Shown here: positions 42,677 to 51,211 of the stretch, in pieces | Numbering within the stretch: the stretch's first letter is position 1 | How the letters are laid out: each line of letters opens with the position of its first letter | From: Mayfieldus sp963841445 | GTDB lineage: Bacteria; Actinomycetota; Thermoleophilia; Solirubrobacterales; 70-9 | Length of the DNA: 64,000 nucleotides | NCBI GenBank assembly: GCA_963841445.1 | Contig: CAWJCP010000002.1 | Coordinates: 868,001 to 932,000 of the forward strand | Direction: 5' to 3' | Position numbers and translations under genes: made by a program | The notes under the pieces: generated by a model | Seen by the model: only the letters and a program-made list of their open reading frames with translations | Database searches by the model: none | What the model was told of the DNA's origin: nothing

Positions 42677-43638
42677 GCAGAGGCCGGGCCTTCGGCCTCG
42701 AGGTCGAGGCCGAGTTCCCGATCTCCGGCGTTCCGCCGGCCGGGGAATCGGTTGACCGAGACACAACGGTGGTTGAGCTCACGACGACCTCGGCCCTGGA
42801 GCGAGACTGGCAACCCGCGGAGCCGACGAGGGTCGAGGACTCCCGCGACCCCGACGGCCGCCTGGTCCTCGCGATCGACCGCGACGAGCGGCTCGGATAC
42901 AGGCTGAACGCTCCAACCTGGGGAGAGTACGTCGTCTCCGCCGACGGCCGGCGCCTTCGCTGCGCTCCCCCGGAGCTGGAGGGCTGGCGGCGCGACCGCT
43001 TCCTCAGCGGGCGCGGGCTGCCCCTCGCGGCGACGCTGCGCGGGCTGGAGGTCTTTCACGCCAGCGCAGTGGCGTTCGGCGATGCCGCAATCGCGATCGT
43101 CGGTCCCCGTCACGTCGGCAAGACCTCGCTCGCGGTCAACCTGGTCCTGCGCGGCGCGTCCTTTCTGACCGACGACCTGCTGGCGCTGGAAGTGGCGCAG
43201 GACCACGTCCTCGCCCATCCGGGCGCCGCCGTGATGGGAGTCCGCGAGGCCGAGTACGAGCTGCTCCAGCCCGAGAAGCGAGCGGAGCTGGGGACGTTCG
43301 TCCGGCGACTCGACAAGTTCTTCGCCGAGGTCGAGCGCGAGGACCGCCCGATCCCGCTGCGGGTCGTCTACTTCCTCGAGCGCCGGCGCACGACCAGCGA
43401 GCTGGCGATCGAGGAGATGCGAGAGCCCGACCCCCGCCTGCTGCTCGCCAGCTCGTTCTTCAACGGCGTGGTCGGCTCCCCGGAGCGACTGCGCAGGCAG
43501 CTCGACCTCTGCGCCCGGCTGAGCCATTCGACGATGCTCTGCCGGGTCTCGGTCCCGCCAAGCGTCGGCGCCGGCGCCCTGGCGGGCTCGCTGGCCGAGC
43601 ACACGGCGGCGAGGCTCGGAACGCGGATCGAGGCCTGA
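42673..43638 (+). CDS. HprK-related kinase of lasso cluster 2
   Basis: 321 aa. Walker A loop IAIVGPRHVGKTSLAVNLVL near residue 143, preceded by LEVFHASAVAFGDA, then FLTDDLLALEVAQDHVLAHP: HPr-kinase-like lasso tailoring protein. In paeninodin-type pathways the homologous kinase phosphorylates the C-terminal Ser of the precursor; both precursors in this cluster end in Thr-Phe-Ser, which fits. Followed after six bases by the cyclase gene. Paralogue of the kinase at 26922. Confidence 0.85.
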   Translation: MSRGRAFGLEVEAEFPISGVPPAGESVDRDTTVVELTTTSALERDWQPAEPTRVEDSRDPDGRLVLAIDRDERLGYRLNAPTWGEYVVSADGRRLRCAPPELEGWRRDRFLSGRGLPLAATLRGLEVFHASAVAFGDAAIAIVGPRHVGKTSLAVNLVLRGASFLTDDLLALEVAQDHVLAHPGAAVMGVREAEYELLQPEKRAELGTFVRRLDKFFAEVEREDRPIPLRVVYFLERRRTTSELAIEEMREPDPRLLLASSFFNGVVGSPERLRRQLDLCARLSHSTMLCRVSVPPSVGAGALAGSLAEHTAARLGTRIEA

Positions 43639-43644
43639 CCCCAC

Positions 43645-45612
43645 GTGGAGCGCAGCTTCGCCGGAGTCCTCGCGATCGAGCCGGCGGCGGCAGCCCGCGA
43701 GAGCGGGCGCGGCTGCGAGAGGCGCTCGGCGGCGACTCCGCAGGGGACGACCTCACCCTCGGGCCCGCTGAGCCTCGCGTACTCGGGGGGCCCTCCGCGG
43801 CGCTCCCCGAGCCGGGTGACCTGCCTGCTCGACGGGGTCATCCACGAGCTCGATGCCCTGGCCCGGGAGCTCGGGCTCCCGGAGGGCGACCCGGAGTCGA
43901 TCCTCGCCGGCGCCTACGAGCGCTGCGGCGAGGATCTGCTCGAGCGGCTGCGCGGCAGCTTCGTGGTCATCTTCTGGGACCCCGTAACCAGGCGGGGGAT
44001 CGTCGCGCGCGACCAGCTCGGAGCGCGCTCGCTGTTCCTGCACCGGTCGGGGCGCCGCCTCTTCCTCGCCTCGGAGCTGCGCGATCTGCTGCGCCTGCTT
44101 CCCAGCCGCCCCGGGCCCGACCACCTGGCGCTGCTCGACTGGCTGGCGAGATTGAAGGTCCCGGCCGGAAGGACGCTGCACGAGGGCGTCCACCCCCTGC
44201 GCCCCGCCCACTTCCTGCGCCTGGAGGAAGGTGGCGGCGAGCCTCGCCGCTACTGGGAGCCCCGCTACCGGCCGCGACGGTCGCTGTCGCGATCGGAAGC
44301 GGTCGAAGAGCTGCGCTTCGAGCTTCAGCGAGCCGCCGCCCGCCAGATCGGCAGCGACGGCAGCGCCGGGCTGATGCTGAGCGGCGGGCTCGACTCCTCG
44401 GCGATCGCCGCCGCCTCGCTCCCCGTCTGCCGATCGCAGGAGCGTCTCGCTGCGAACCTACTCGGGCGTCTTCCCGGACCAGGACTCGGTCGACGAGTCG
44501 GCGCTGATCGACACGGTCACCGCGGCCCTCGGCCTGGCGGGGGTGCGAATGACCCCGCACGGGGGCAGCGCGCTCGCCGGCGCGCTTGACTTTCTCGAAC
44601 GCTGGGAGCTGCCGCTGGTCTCGCCCCAGCACTCGATCTGGCAGCCGCTGCTGCGCCGCGCGAGCGAGGACGGGGCCACGGTGATGCTGCGCGGCGAGCT
44701 GGGCGACGAGCTGTTCGCGAACTCCCCCTACCTGCTCGCCGACCGGGTCAGGCGCGGCCGGCTGCTCTCGGCCTGGGGGCTGGCGCGCCGCTGCCCGGGC
44801 GGGCGCGAGGCGAGCCGGCGGCGAGTCGCCGCGCTTCGTGGCGCCGAAACGGGCTGCTGGGAGCCGCTCCGCGCCGCGTGGAGGAATCCCTGCGCCGGCT
44901 CCGGGGGCGGGGCCGCCACGCCCCGAGCCTGGTTCAGCGAAGAAAGCGCGCGCCTCCATCTCGAGCACGCAGACGAGTGGCGCTGGAAGGACGCACTCGG
45001 GGCCGCTCTGGTGGGCCTACCAGGTCGAGCTGCTGACCCGCAACCCGGAGGAGTTCGGGTCGCTCGAATATATGCGGCGTCAGGATGCCGAGGCAGGGCT
45101 GCGGTCGGGGAATCCGTTCATGGACGTGGGGTTGTTCGAGTTCGTGCTCAGCCTGCCGCCGGAGCACGCGTTCGACCCGGACTACAACCGCCCTCTGCTG
45201 CGGGAGAGCCTCGCCGGCCTGATCCCGGACGAGAGTTCGCCTTCGCAGGGAGAAGAGCCTCTTCAACGCAGTCGCCCACCAGGCAGCCGAGGGCCCGGAC
45301 CTCGAGTGCGCGCGCGAGCTGCTGGGCTCGCCCGCGGCGGAGGTCAACGCATATGTGCAACCGAGCCTGGTGCGGGAGCGGTTCTTGACCGGGCCCGACC
45401 ATCACCCCGAGGGTCGGGACGCCTGGCGAGCGCAGCTCTGGCGCCTGCTGACCGCGGAGCTCTGGCTGCGGTTCCAGGCTGACAGCCGGCTTCCGGAGCG
45501 GCTCTCGTCACAATGGCAACTTGTCGGGCCCCATGCCGATTTCCGCGTCGTCGGGCCCGCCGAGAGCCCCGCCGCCACCCCGTCCGCGGAGTCCTACGTT
45601 TCTCCCCCTTGA
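43645..45612 (+). pseudogene. Asparagine-synthetase-like lasso cyclase, cluster 2 (about three frameshifts)
   Basis: Start GTG at 43645 (six bases after the kinase stop). Glutaminase-like half (FVVIFWDPVTRRGIVARDQL, GRRLFLASELRDLLRLLPSR) and PPi loop GLMLSGGLDSSAIAAAS near residue 245 are in one frame; then shifts near 44430 (into RTYSGVFPDQDSVDESALID, ELGDELFANSPYLLADRVRR), near 45000 (into WWAYQVELLTRNPEEFGSLE) and near 45235 (into SLFNAVAHQAAEGPDLECAR) are needed to reach the stop at 45612. Corrected, it is a full-length lasso C protein of about 655 aa and paralogous to the one at 25030. All domain motifs survive, so sequencing error is as likely as true decay. Confidence 0.8.
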
Positions 45613-45636
45613 CGCCGCCTCGTACAACGCTAGTCT
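45609..45636 (+). promoter_or_regulatory. Promoter of lasso precursor A1
   Basis: TTGACG (45609-45614), 16 bases, TAGTCT (45631-45636). The -35 box contains the TGA stop of the cyclase gene. It would let the precursor be made apart from the enzymes. Confidence 0.5.
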
Positions 45637-45677
45637 TGGAACCGATGCGATCGACGCAAACGCAAATGGAGGCAGCA

Positions 45678-45809
45678 GTGTCTTACGAAAAGCCAGCTAT
45701 CGCCGACTACGGCGACCTCGTCGAGTTGACCGCCCACCAGCACGACGGCGACTTCCTCGACGCGGCATTCCCGTCCGGTACGCCCAAGGGCGACCTGACG
45801 TTCTCCTAG
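45678..45809 (+). CDS. Lasso peptide precursor A1, cluster 2
   Basis: 43 aa from the GTG at 45678, chosen because GGAGG lies at normal distance and because it aligns with the ATG of A2; an ATG at 45666 overlaps the RBS. Leader SYEKPAIADYGDLVELTA has Tyr, Pro, Gly and Thr in lasso positions. Core prediction with Thr at -2: HQHDGDFLDAAFPSGTPKGD then L-T-F-S, closing His1 to Asp9. The C-terminal Ser is a likely phosphorylation site for the adjacent HprK-like kinase. Confidence 0.8.
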   Translation: MSYEKPAIADYGDLVELTAHQHDGDFLDAAFPSGTPKGDLTFS

Positions 45810-45838
45810 CCGCCGGGAGTTAAAGACAGCTTCAACTG

Positions 45839-45864
45839 GCGATGGGCTTGAGGGGGCCCATCGC
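45839..45864 (+). terminator. Hairpin after precursor A1
   Basis: GCGATGGGC-TTGAGGGG-GCCCATCGC, a perfect 9-bp stem 30 bases after the A1 stop, followed by TTAAGC. Terminator or mRNA-stabilising hairpin. Confidence 0.65.
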
Positions 45865-45941
45865 TTAAGCATGCTTTGAGCAGGTATTGAGCGCGAACGT
45901 TCGCGCGCCCCACCTCCAGTCCTACCTTTTCCCCCCTTTAG

Positions 45942-45969
45942 TTGTCGCCTCCGCGTCCGACATTAGTCG
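45942..45969 (+). promoter_or_regulatory. Promoter of lasso precursor A2
   Basis: TTGTCG (45942-45947), 16 bases, TAGTCG (45964-45969); same layout as for A1. Confidence 0.4.
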
Positions 45970-46009
45970 GGTGCGATGCGAAGAAGGCAAAATGCAAACG
46001 GAGGCAGAC

Positions 46010-46141
46010 ATGTCTTACGAGAAGCCAGCGATCGACGACTACGGCGACCTCGTCGAGTTGACCGCCCTGCAGAGCGACGGCAACCTCACCGACGCCACGT
46101 TCCCGGCCGACACGCCCAAGGGCGACATCACGTTCTCCTAG
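46010..46141 (+). CDS. Lasso peptide precursor A2, cluster 2
   Basis: 43 aa, ATG with RBS GGAGG nearby. Leader SYEKPAIDDYGDLVELTA differs from A1 by one residue; the core LQSDGNLTDATFPADTPKGD then I-T-F-S differs at several positions but keeps Asp4, Gly5, Asp9, Phe12, Pro13, the TPKGD block and the C-terminal Ser. Ring closure Leu1-Asp9 predicted. A1 and A2 look like a duplication with a varied core. Confidence 0.8.
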   Translation: MSYEKPAIDDYGDLVELTALQSDGNLTDATFPADTPKGDITFS

Positions 46142-46169
46142 GCGCGAGGCAGCCGAGTCTGAGCTTCTT

Positions 46170-46195
46170 GCGGTGGGCGCGAGGGCGCCCACCGC
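46170..46195 (+). terminator. Hairpin after precursor A2
   Basis: GCGGTGGGCGC-GAGG-GCGCCCACCGC, perfect 11-bp stem followed by TTGATTT; a good intrinsic terminator or attenuator between the precursors and the exporter genes. Confidence 0.7.
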
Positions 46196-46255
46196 TTGAT
46201 TTGCGCCTTCGGGCCCCGAAAGAACCCCTCGGCCCCTATCGTTAGCAAGGCAGGC

Positions 46256-47035
46256 ATGAGGCTTCGAGCGATCGCAGGAACGGCAGCAGACGAACGCTCG
46301 CGCCCGCACGCCGCCAACGCCTTGGAGGAGGTCGCCCTGCGCGAGAACGGGCAGGGCGCGATCGAGCCGTCAACCTCGGCGAACCTCACCCTGCGAGGGA
46401 TCACGAGGCGCTGGCGCCGCCACCCGGACCCGGTCCTCGACGACATCGACTTCGATCTCGAGCCCGGCGAGCTGGTCTGGATCGGCGGCCGCAACGGTGC
46501 CGGCAAGACGACGCTGCTGCGGGTCATCGCCGGGGTGATAACGCCCGATGCGGGAACGATGCGGCTGCTCGGCATGGACCCGGAGCGGGAGCGGCGCCGC
46601 TATCAGATGCGGCTCGGATTTCTCACCGCAGGCAACTCGGGCTTGATCGCGAGGCTGTCGACCCGCTACCAGCTCCAGTTCTGGGCGAAGCTGGCATTCG
46701 TGCCGCCGGCCGAGCGCAAGGCAGCGATCGAGCGGTCGCTCACCGCGTTCTACCTGCACGAGCTGGCGTCAAAGCGGGTCGACCGGCTCTCGATGGGGCA
46801 GCGCCAGCGCATCCGCGCCGCGATGGTCTTCCTGCACTCCCCCCAGGTCGTGCTGCTCGACGAGCCGCTCACCAGCCTCGACGGAGAGGGCGCCGAGCTG
46901 CTCGCCGCCGCCGTGCGCGAGGTGACCGCGCGGGGCGGCTCGGTCATCTCCTGCTCGCCCGAGGCCGAGGATCAGGCCCGGCTCGAGTTCGACCGCCGCT
47001 GCTTCGTCGACGGCGGCAGGCTGGTGCCGGCATGA
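46256..47035 (+). CDS. ABC transporter ATP-binding protein of lasso cluster 2
   Basis: 259 aa from the ATG at 46256. Walker A WIGGRNGAGKTTLLRVIAG, signature LSMGQRQRIRAAM, Walker B PQVVLLDEPLTSLDGEG are all intact. The first 40 residues precede the usual domain start and may be overcalled. Overlaps the permease start by ATGA (47032-47035). Together they form an ABC-2 type exporter, probably for export and self-protection from the mature lasso peptides. Confidence 0.88.
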   Translation: MRLRAIAGTAADERSRPHAANALEEVALRENGQGAIEPSTSANLTLRGITRRWRRHPDPVLDDIDFDLEPGELVWIGGRNGAGKTTLLRVIAGVITPDAGTMRLLGMDPERERRRYQMRLGFLTAGNSGLIARLSTRYQLQFWAKLAFVPPAERKAAIERSLTAFYLHELASKRVDRLSMGQRQRIRAAMVFLHSPQVVLLDEPLTSLDGEGAELLAAAVREVTARGGSVISCSPEAEDQARLEFDRRCFVDGGRLVPA

Positions 47036-47844
47036 CGGTGGCGGCGGCATACGCGAGCGCGGTCTTCGAGATCGTGCGCCGCGACACGCTGCTCTTCCTC
47101 AGCTACCGGGGCCGGCTCTTCAGTCAGATCCTCACCGTCTTCTTCAGCCTGACGCTCTTCTATTACATCTCGCGGCTCGTCTCGGTGAAGTCGTTCGGAT
47201 CGCCGGACATCTACTTCGTGTACGTGGTCGCGGGCATGGTGATATTTCGCCTCCTGCTCTCGAGCTTCAACGCGGCGACGATGGGGGTCCGCCAACAGCT
47301 CGTCGCCGGGACGTTCGAGCGCAACATCGTCTCGCCCTTCGGCGCGGTCGCGGGCATCGCCTCGCTGCTGATCTTTCCCTTCGTGCTCGCCTTCGTCCTG
47401 GGCGCCGCGACGTTGCTGCTCGCCGCGGTTGTCTTCGGCGCCCATCTCGACTGGGCGACCCTCCCGCTCGCGATTCCGCTGGCCCTGATCGCCGGACTTG
47501 CGTTCACCCCCTTTGCGCTCGTCCTGGCGGCAGGGGCCGTCATCTTCAAGCAGGCGGCGTCAGGCACCGGCTTCCTTTTGACCGGGATATCGCTCGTCGC
47601 GGGGTTCTACTTCCCGATCGCGCTGCTGCCGGGATGGATCCAGTGGACGAAGGACGTCCAGCCGTTCACCCCGGCGGTGGAGCTGTTGCGCCACGTCGTG
47701 GTCGGGGCGCCGCTCACGGATCCGGTGCTGCTGAGCCTCGTCAAGCTGGTCGGCTTCGCCGTGGTCCTGCTTCCGATCTCGTTCTGGGTGCTCAAGACGG
47801 CGATTCAGATCGGCCGTCGCCGCGCGACGATCATCGAGTACTAG
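47032..47844 (+). CDS. ABC-2 type transporter permease of lasso cluster 2
   Basis: 270 aa with six hydrophobic segments (e.g. ILTVFFSLTLFYYISRLVSV, FVLAFVLGAATLLLAAVVFG, GTGFLLTGISLVAGFYFPIA). The LLPGWIQWTKDVQPFTPAVE stretch is typical of ABC-2 permeases. Works with the preceding ATPase. Followed by the B2 protease gene, same strand. Confidence 0.88.
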   Translation: MTVAAAYASAVFEIVRRDTLLFLSYRGRLFSQILTVFFSLTLFYYISRLVSVKSFGSPDIYFVYVVAGMVIFRLLLSSFNAATMGVRQQLVAGTFERNIVSPFGAVAGIASLLIFPFVLAFVLGAATLLLAAVVFGAHLDWATLPLAIPLALIAGLAFTPFALVLAAGAVIFKQAASGTGFLLTGISLVAGFYFPIALLPGWIQWTKDVQPFTPAVELLRHVVVGAPLTDPVLLSLVKLVGFAVVLLPISFWVLKTAIQIGRRRATIIEY

Positions 47845-47866
47845 GCCGATCGTGGAGGCAGGGAGA

Positions 47867-48310
47867 GTGAGCTCGACGGCGATCGCCACCGAAGTGCCGG
47901 CGCTCAATCCGTTCCAGAAGCTGGGGCTGGCGGCGGAGATCGTCGCCACCTATCCGCGGGTGCGCTGGCTGCTGTGGCGGCGCGACCTCCCGGCGACGGT
48001 CGCCGCGCTGCGCGGCTCCGGCGATCGACGTGCTCCGGCCGATCGCGCGAGCCTGAGCGTCGCCTACCGGCGCGGACTGCGGCTCGGGCGGGCCGCCGGC
48101 CGAACCCTTTCGCTGCTTCCCGCCGACTCGCGCTGCCTGGCGCGGTCACTGGTGCTCCTGGCGCTGCTTGCCCGCCGCCGGATCGAGGCCCGCCTGGTGA
48201 TCGGCGCCCGCCAGGGCCCGGACTTCGGTGCCCACGCGTGGGTCGAGATGCAGGGGGTGCCGCTGATCGACCCCGGCGGCCCGGAGTTCGAGCGGCTGGT
48301 CGAGATCTAG
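47867..48310 (+). CDS. Lasso peptide B2 protein (transglutaminase-like leader protease)
   Basis: 147 aa from the GTG at 47867, preceded by GGAGGCAGGGA; a GTG at 47852 is possible. The Cys-His-Asp triad is visible: SRCLARSLVLLALLARR (Cys about 89), DFGAHAWVEMQG (His about 121) and PLIDPGG (Asp about 134). B2 proteins cut the leader after B1 binds it. It is the only B2 in the window, so it may also serve the three precursors of cluster 1. Confidence 0.88.
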   Translation: MSSTAIATEVPALNPFQKLGLAAEIVATYPRVRWLLWRRDLPATVAALRGSGDRRAPADRASLSVAYRRGLRLGRAAGRTLSLLPADSRCLARSLVLLALLARRRIEARLVIGARQGPDFGAHAWVEMQGVPLIDPGGPEFERLVEI

Positions 48311-48318
48311 GCGAGAGG

Positions 48319-48990
48319 ATGGCCACGACAGCAAAGACAGCGAGCGCGGGCGCCGATCTGATTGGCGTGATCTCCGCTGACGGCGAGCTGGAGCAGCGGA
48401 TCGCTGCCGACCCTGCCCGAGGCGGACGGCGCTGGAGGCGGAGGAGCTTCAGCTTGACGACCCGGCTGCGGGTGCCCCCGCGGCAGTCGTCGCAGCGGTC
48501 TCCGGAAGCCCCACCAGCACGGCCGCCTCGATCAAGCGGCTGCGACGGCGGCTCGGCGAGGTGCCGCTGGTCGTGGTGATCGAGTCGGGGCGCAGTCAGC
48601 CGGAGGCGCGCGCCGCGATCAGCGCCGGAGCAGACGGCGCCGTCCTTGAGACGGACATGGAGGCAACGCTCGCGGCGACGATCGAGGCCGCCGCAGGCGG
48701 CCAGTTGACCTTCCCGGAGACGCTGCTGCGGGTGCCGAAGGATCTCTCGTTCACGAAGCGTGAGAAGCAGGGCCTGGGGATGATGGTGCTCGGCTTCACC
48801 AACCAGGAGATCGGCGCCAAGCTCGGACTCGCCGAGACCACGATCAAGAGCCATCTCTGCTCGGCGTTCGAGAAGCTCGGGGTCTCGTCCCGGGCGGAGG
48901 CATCGGCGCTCTTTCTCGACGCCGCCGACGGCATCGGGCCTCGATGTGCTGGCGATCGAGCCCGACGAGAACGGCGGCGACAGGACTTAG
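48319..48990 (+). pseudogene. LuxR-type regulator of lasso cluster 2 (two frameshifts)
   Basis: ATG at 48319 (MATTAKTASAGADLIGVISA), shift near 48420 into ALEAEELQLDDPAAGAPAAV and RLRRRLGEVPLVVVIESGRS, then a well-kept receiver-like and HTH part (ARAAISAGADGAVLETDMEA, TKREKQGLGMMVLGFTNQEI, AETTIKSHLCSAFEKLGVSS), and a shift near 48940 to the ending LDVLAIEPDENGGDRT. Same architecture as the regulator at 41927, so two related regulators bracket the biosynthetic genes. Its stop overlaps the stop of the convergent nucleotidyltransferase gene. Confidence 0.7.
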
Positions 48991-50189
48991 CGCAGGCTTT
49001 GGGGTAGCGGCGCCCAGCGGCGCCCGCCGCGGATCCTCCATAGCGCGATCAGGTAGCGAAGCATCAGCTTCGGGCCGTGGGCGAACCGCCACCAGCGCCG
49101 TCGCCAGCGCGCGTCCTCGGCCAGCCCGTACATCTGCTCGATCCTCGCCCGCGGCGGCACCAGCGCTCGGCGGGCGAACTGCGGCCAACCCCCGCGCGGG
49201 GCCAGCAGCCAGTCGACGAAGGTGATGTTCGCGCTCACCTGGTCGCGGTCGCCGACGCTCTCCCAGTTCGCGAGCCGCATGGCGGTGCGCTGGCGCCAAC
49301 TCGATGGATCGAAGCGGAGAGCAACGAGCTGTCGCTGGGAACACCGACGAGCGCCTCGAGCAGGCTGGCGCTGGCGCCGCGAACGCGTCGCGCAACTCGG
49401 GTAGGCGGCCGCCGTGGCGTCGAGCAGCGGGGCTGTTCGCCTGCTGCCCGTGGCGATCCCACCAGGCGGCGATGTCGGCCGCAAGCCGCAGGCCCACGAA
49501 GCCGTCCCGCGCATAGAAGAGCAGCAGCGACGCGAGCTCGTCCTCCGGCCGTGGCGCGCCGGCCGTCCGGCGTCTCGAGGCTGCGATCGAGCATGTCACG
49601 CGAGAAGCGCGTCTCATACCAGTGAATTCGCCAGTGAAGCTCGACCGGGAGCAATTGGCCGTGCGTCGTGGGTGAGGACATGGTGCAACCGGGGAAGCCC
49701 GTTGGTCTCGTAGGCGTCAGGCTGCAGCGAGTAGCCCGCGGGCGCCGATCGTGCGCACGGCCAGGTCGAGCTGCTCCGCTCGGACCAGGAGATCGAGATC
49801 GACTGCCGAGCGCATTCCAGGGTCCCCGTAGAGGTCGCGGGAGAGCAGGGGCCCCTTGAGCGGAAGCGCCGCAACCCCGGCCCGCTCGAGGTCGGCCTGG
49901 AACTGAAGCGTCAGTGCCTCCAGCACCAGGCCGCGCCTGCTCGCGGGCTCGGTGAGCCTCGGCGAAGCGATCCGAACCTGGTCCGGGATAGAAGCTCGGA
50001 GCCGCCTCGAGAAGCCGCGAGGACGCCAAGCGGCAGCAGCCCCTGGCGGTCAGGAGCGCCGAGAACGCGTCGAAGTCGACCTGCTGGGCGAGCTGCTTCG
50101 ATGCGCTGCCGCTGCTCGCGCCGCCGCGCCGCGGTTCCACAGAGCAGCAGGGCCAGCTCCTGCTCGGCGGTCACGGCTCGGTTGCGCAT
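48987..50189 (-). pseudogene. Nucleotidyltransferase-family protein of lasso cluster 2 (several frameshifts)
   Basis: Joining frames gives a start MRNRAVTAEQELALLLCGTA, LAQQVDFDAFSALLTA, LVLEALTLQFQADLERAGVA, the motif LPLKGPLLSRDLYGDPGMRS then A-V-D-L-D-L-L-V with the paired Asp of the fold, ELHWRIHWYETRFSRDMLDR, EDELASLLLFYARDGFVGLR, and an end MYGLAEDARWRRRWWRFAHG ... PLPQSLR. This family (nucleotidyltransferase family protein) accompanies kinases in many lasso clusters; its reaction there is not well established. At least four single-base shifts are needed, so the gene is either dead or poorly sequenced. Confidence 0.7.
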
Positions 50190-50204
50190 GATGGGAGCCG
50201 GGCT

Positions 50205-50480
50205 CAGGACTGCAGCATCAAGCTCGATCAGCTCGCGCTCCAGCAGCCCCGCGCAGAGCTCGCGCATATCCCTCTCGACTGCCTCCCGCGGCTGCTCGTA
50301 CTCGCGCGCAACCCGCTCAACCGCCTCCCCGACGCTTTCGGACTCCTCCATCGCTTCAGCATGCGGCCGGCTGTCGGGTTGAGGCCGTGGTATTGGCCGG
50401 TGTTGAGGTTGAGCACGACCACCTCGGCTGGGAAACGCCCGATAGACGACGTGCTCGGGCACCCGGACCTTGCTCGTCAT
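50205..50480 (-). pseudogene. Lasso B1 / PqqD-like leader-binding protein (frameshifted)
   Basis: From the ATG at 50480: MTSKVRVPEHVVYRAFP, then a one-base shift near 50430 into AEVVVLNLNTGQYHGLNPTA followed by G-R-M-L-K, and another near 50355 into MEESESVGEAVERVAREYEQ and AVERDMRELCAGLLERELIE. This is the PqqD/RRE fold that binds the YxxP leader and presents it to B2. The 3' end is approximate. Only B1-like gene in the window; divergently placed and next to the nucleotidyltransferase gene. Confidence 0.72.
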
Positions 50481-50643
50481 GATCGAGTCATCAATTCCTA
50501 GTCTCATTGGGCGGCATCTCTTCTCTCCAGGCTAATGCTCGACCAGCTTTCCCATGCGCCAAAACAACGGGACGAAGTGCCTTGCTCTTTCGCCGCGATA
50601 TGATGCGTGAGCGGACAGGTCTGCCCGCCGTTGGTTATGGCCG

Positions 50644-51166
50644 ATGACCGAGACGCTCTCTCGCCCCTCCAACGAGGCTCCCTACCGACTGCTGTCGGAC
50701 GTCTCCTTCGGGGCGGGCGCGATCGTCGGGTCGTTCACGAATCTCTACGGATGCGAGATCGGCGCCCGGACGCGGATCGGCCCTTTCGTCGAGATCCAGC
50801 GAGGCGTCTCGGTCGGTCCCGACTGCAAGGTGCAAAGCCACACCTTCATCTGCCCGGCGTGCAGATCGGCGCCGGGTCTTCATCGGGCACGGGGTGATCT
50901 TCATCAACGACAAGCATCCGCGGGCGACCAAGGAAGACGGCCAACTTCAAACCAAGGACGACTGGAACCTGCTCGAGACCGTGGTCGAGCCGGGCGCTTC
51001 GCTTGGATCGGGTGCGGTAATCCTCGCTGGCGTGCGCATCGGCGAGGGCGCGATCGTCGGCGCCGGCGCTGTGGTCGCTGAGGATGTGGCAGCGGGTGAA
51101 ACAGTGACCGGCAACCCAGCACGGTCATTGGCTCGTCTTCGCCATTCGGTTGGAGCTGCGGATTAA
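50644..51166 (+). pseudogene. Hexapeptide-repeat acyltransferase (frameshifted)
   Basis: ATG at 50644. First part DVSFGAGAIVGSFTNLYGCE, IGARTRIGPFVEIQRGVSVG, KVQSHTFICP; a shift near 50865 leads to VIFINDKHPRATKEDGQLQT, WNLLETVVEPGASLGSGAVI, GEGAIVGAGAVVAEDVAAGE and TVTGNPARSL. Left-handed beta-helix transferase of the WbbJ/WlbB type that acetylates amino sugars of surface polysaccharide. First gene of the polysaccharide region. Confidence 0.8.
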
Positions 51167-51211
51167 CCCGACTCTGTCGTCATATTGACGAGCCAGGATG
51201 CATACAACCGG

